A DNA stretch of 33,509 nucleotides, from positions 1 to 33,509 of the forward strand of contig JABSPQ010000184.1 in the NCBI GenBank assembly GCA_013214205.1, written 5' to 3'. Shown here one piece after another: positions 32,321 to 33,509 of this stretch. The notes under the pieces were generated by a model. That model was given only the letters and a program-made list of their open reading frames with translations, was not told the DNA's origin and searched no databases. This DNA comes from Flavobacteriales bacterium (lineage in GTDB: Bacteria; Bacteroidota; Bacteroidia; DT-38). The translations under genes and the position numbers were made by a program. Within the stretch, counting starts at the first letter, position 1; the number at the start of each line of letters is the position of its first letter.

Positions 32321-33066
32321 ACAACTGCCTACTTAAAATTCCCAATTTTATTCGACGAGACTAAACTGCTCCATGACTTAGCGTTAATTGTAAACGATAA
32401 GTGGATTCCGCATTTTAATGAAATGGGCTATAATGGAGAATGGAAAGCCATTCCACTGTATGCAAAAGACGGAAAAGAATCCAATATATTCGCTCATTTG
32501 TCGGACTGGAGATGTCGGACAATGAAACCGCATTGAAAACAGCTTTAATGAAAGATTGCCACTATTTTAGAGAGGTTATTGAATCGTTCAAATTCCCATT
32601 TCAAACTGTACGCCTACTAAGACTTGGAATTGGAGCAGAAATAAAGCCACACCAAGATCACGAGTTAGGCTACAAAGAAGGCGTTTTCCGATTGCACATC
32701 CCCATTTCCACCAGCGATGGCGTGCAGTTTATTTTAGACAATACATTATTAAAAATGCTACCAGGCCAATGCTGGTATACCAATGTTAACTACGAGCATT
32801 CTGTTTCTAATATGGGAAAAACAGATCGGGTTCATTTGGTAATTGATGGCATTAGGAACGAATGGTCCGACAAAATGTTTTTCGAAATGGCTCCCGTGGA
32901 AAGCTTTCAATCCATCCCCTTTAAAGAAAGCACTTCGGTCGACATAATAAGACAAACCATCGAGGGATTAGAACTTAGCGACTTTCCTGCGAATAAAGAA
33001 TTGAAACAAGATTTGGCCAAAGCCACAGCAGAAAGCACTACACTATCAAGCGGTAAGCCAGCTTAA
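32321..33066 (+). pseudogene. Aspartyl/asparaginyl beta-hydroxylase-family protein, frameshifted
   Basis: A frame from about 32321 reads 'TTAYLKFPILFDETKLLHDL' to 'IPLYAKDGKESNIFAHLS' and stops at 32536. The rest of the same domain continues in another frame to 33066, from 'GLEMSDNETALKTALMKDC' through 'RLGIGAEIKPHQDHELGY' and 'PGQCWYTNVNYEHSVSNMGK'. The second half keeps the iron-type ligands expected of the family (H-x-D in 'KPHQDHE', His in 'YEHSV', Arg in 'RVHLVIDG'). The join needs a single lost base near 32500-32503. No ATG, GTG or TTG precedes 'TTAYLKFP' in frame; the codon where relatives start (M-T-A-Y-L) is ACA. So the gene lacks both a start and continuity, although an ATT start or base-call errors remain possible. 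A 208-codon ORF from 32440 begins in the wrong frame. Confidence 0.75.
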
Positions 33067-33087
33067 AGGCCTTAATTTAAAGCAGCT

Positions 33088-33104
33088 CCCCTTTCTTCAA
33101 GGGG
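33088..33104. terminator. Short hairpin after the hydroxylase gene
   Basis: CCCCTT (33088-33093) pairs with AAGGGG (33099-33104) around loop TCTTC, just downstream of the stop at 33066. No clear T-run follows, so function is uncertain. Confidence 0.4.
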
Positions 33105-33114
33105 ATGCTTATGT

Positions 33115-33509
33115 TGTACTGAAATAGGTTGACAGATTTATATGTTATTTCTGTTCTAGGTTTACAATGATAGTTTATTCCTGTAATAAGTTTACAGGTT
33201 GTTTATAATAGGCTGAATTCAAGTAATAAATGTAACTTTTGGGTTAAATAATAATTGATCCATTACAAATGTAGGTGTTTCATATCCAAACTGGACTTGC
33301 TACATTTGAGTGGAGAGTTAGTTAAGAGAATGTCACCATTATTAACTTTACAAAATGGAAAAACGAAGAACATTTGATTCAGCTTTCAAAGAGAAGGCAG
33401 TAGCACTAGCAGAAGCAAGAGGTAATGTGCCTGCAATAGCAATAGAATTAGGGATAGAGGTAAATATGCTTTATCGTTGGAGAAAAGAGTTATCGCAGTA
33501 CGAACACAA
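33115..33509 (+). mobile_element. Left end of an IS3-family insertion sequence (partial)
   Basis: The window ends inside this element. The likely terminus is TGTACTGAAATAGGTTGACAG at 33115-33135; a TGTACTG end is seen in IS150-group IS3 elements. Related words recur at 33151 (CTGTTCTAGGTTTACA) and 33181 (CTGTAATAAGTTTACAGG), about 30 bp apart, as expected of subterminal transposase-binding repeats. The OrfA start is at 33355. The right end and target duplication are outside the window, so the boundary is tentative. Confidence 0.6.
33355..33509 (+). CDS. IS3-family transposase OrfA, N-terminal fragment
   Basis: ATG 33355 opens 51 codons to the window edge: MEKRRTFDSAFKEKAVALAE, then 'RGNVPAIAIELGIEVNMLYRW' and 'RKELSQYE'. 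This is the helix-turn-helix domain of IS3 OrfA (HTH_Tnp_1, PF01527), with the characteristic 'F-x-x-x-FK-x-x-AV' start and 'A-ELGI-x-x-x-LYRWRKE' recognition helix. In intact elements OrfA is followed by OrfB with a programmed -1 frameshift; that part is not included. Confidence 0.9.
   Translation, partial: MEKRRTFDSAFKEKAVALAEARGNVPAIAIELGIEVNMLYRWRKELSQYEH

Noticed and set aside
32440-33066. 208-codon ORF taken as an intact hydroxylase
   Set aside because: Its first ~25 residues are the wrong frame of the domain; the true N-terminal half is in the neighbouring frame upstream.
1-33509. Search for CRISPR arrays, tRNA genes, phage or toxin-antitoxin and defence modules
   Set aside because: No regular spaced repeats, cloverleaf sequences, or recognisable nuclease, antitoxin or phage structural proteins were found by reading both strands.

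Overview
The window looks like chromosome of a low-GC Bacteroidota (class uncertain). Four proteins end in type IX secretion (T9SS) C-terminal sorting domains. Lipoproteins are abundant. Promoters fit the Bacteroidota TAnnTTTG -7 box, and several intergenic repeats resemble types I associate with this phylum. No rRNA, tRNA, CRISPR array, phage module or origin was recognised.

Layout. 1-92: edge of a putative transposase gene. 149-1960 (-): a secreted seven-bladed beta-propeller protein cut by an in-frame TGA. 2082-2479: a frameshifted small membrane protein. 2609-4366 (-): a TPR protein and a lipoprotein. 4485-4997: a secreted lipocalin-like protein. 5534-15373: a sugar-catabolic locus with two DUF1080 (3-keto-disaccharide hydrolase-like) proteins, an MFS sugar transporter, a Gfo/Idh/MocA dehydrogenase, two TIM-barrel sugar isomerase/epimerase-like proteins, a GMC oxidoreductase with its gluconate-2-dehydrogenase-subunit-3-like partner, and a ThuA protein. 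15492-16174: a frameshifted unknown gene. 16591-20844: pfkA, then gap, a DUF4212 small subunit and a sodium:solute symporter. 21026-23905: a GH106-like glycoside hydrolase lipoprotein. 24061-28439: two tandem M43 metalloproteases with sorting domains. 28440-29144: an untranslated stretch with hairpins and one possible 51-residue ORF. 29145-30074: another T9SS cargo. 30320-31012: an iodotyrosine-deiodinase-like flavoprotein. 31181-32266: a galactokinase-like GHMP kinase. 32321-33066: an aspartyl/asparaginyl beta-hydroxylase broken by a frameshift. 33115-end: left end of an IS3-family element.

How it fits together. The 5.5-15.4 kb locus reads as the 3-keto-glycoside route. A periplasmic flavin dehydrogenase (GMC plus Tat-signal partner) oxidises C3 of a glycoside, DUF1080 proteins cleave the 3-keto-glycoside, ThuA, Gfo/Idh and TIM-barrel enzymes reduce or rearrange the product, and the MFS protein imports sugar. 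The GH106-like lipoprotein and the pfkA/gap pair fit upstream and downstream of it.

The most interesting unexplained signal is a shared promoter architecture at six genes. An ACAGGACA-like word lies 20-21 nt upstream of a TAnnTTTG-like -7 box, and in five of the six it recurs at exactly 10-bp phase. The six genes are a DUF1080 gene, the Gfo/Idh gene, pfkA, gap, the first M43 protease and the GHMP kinase, which suggests one regulator or alternative sigma factor spanning sugar metabolism. A second signal is a ~112-bp inverted-repeat element whose right end lies about 40 bp before the start codons of both the 10439 and 21026 genes. Four disrupted genes (one stop, three apparent 1-nt losses) may be real decay or consensus errors.
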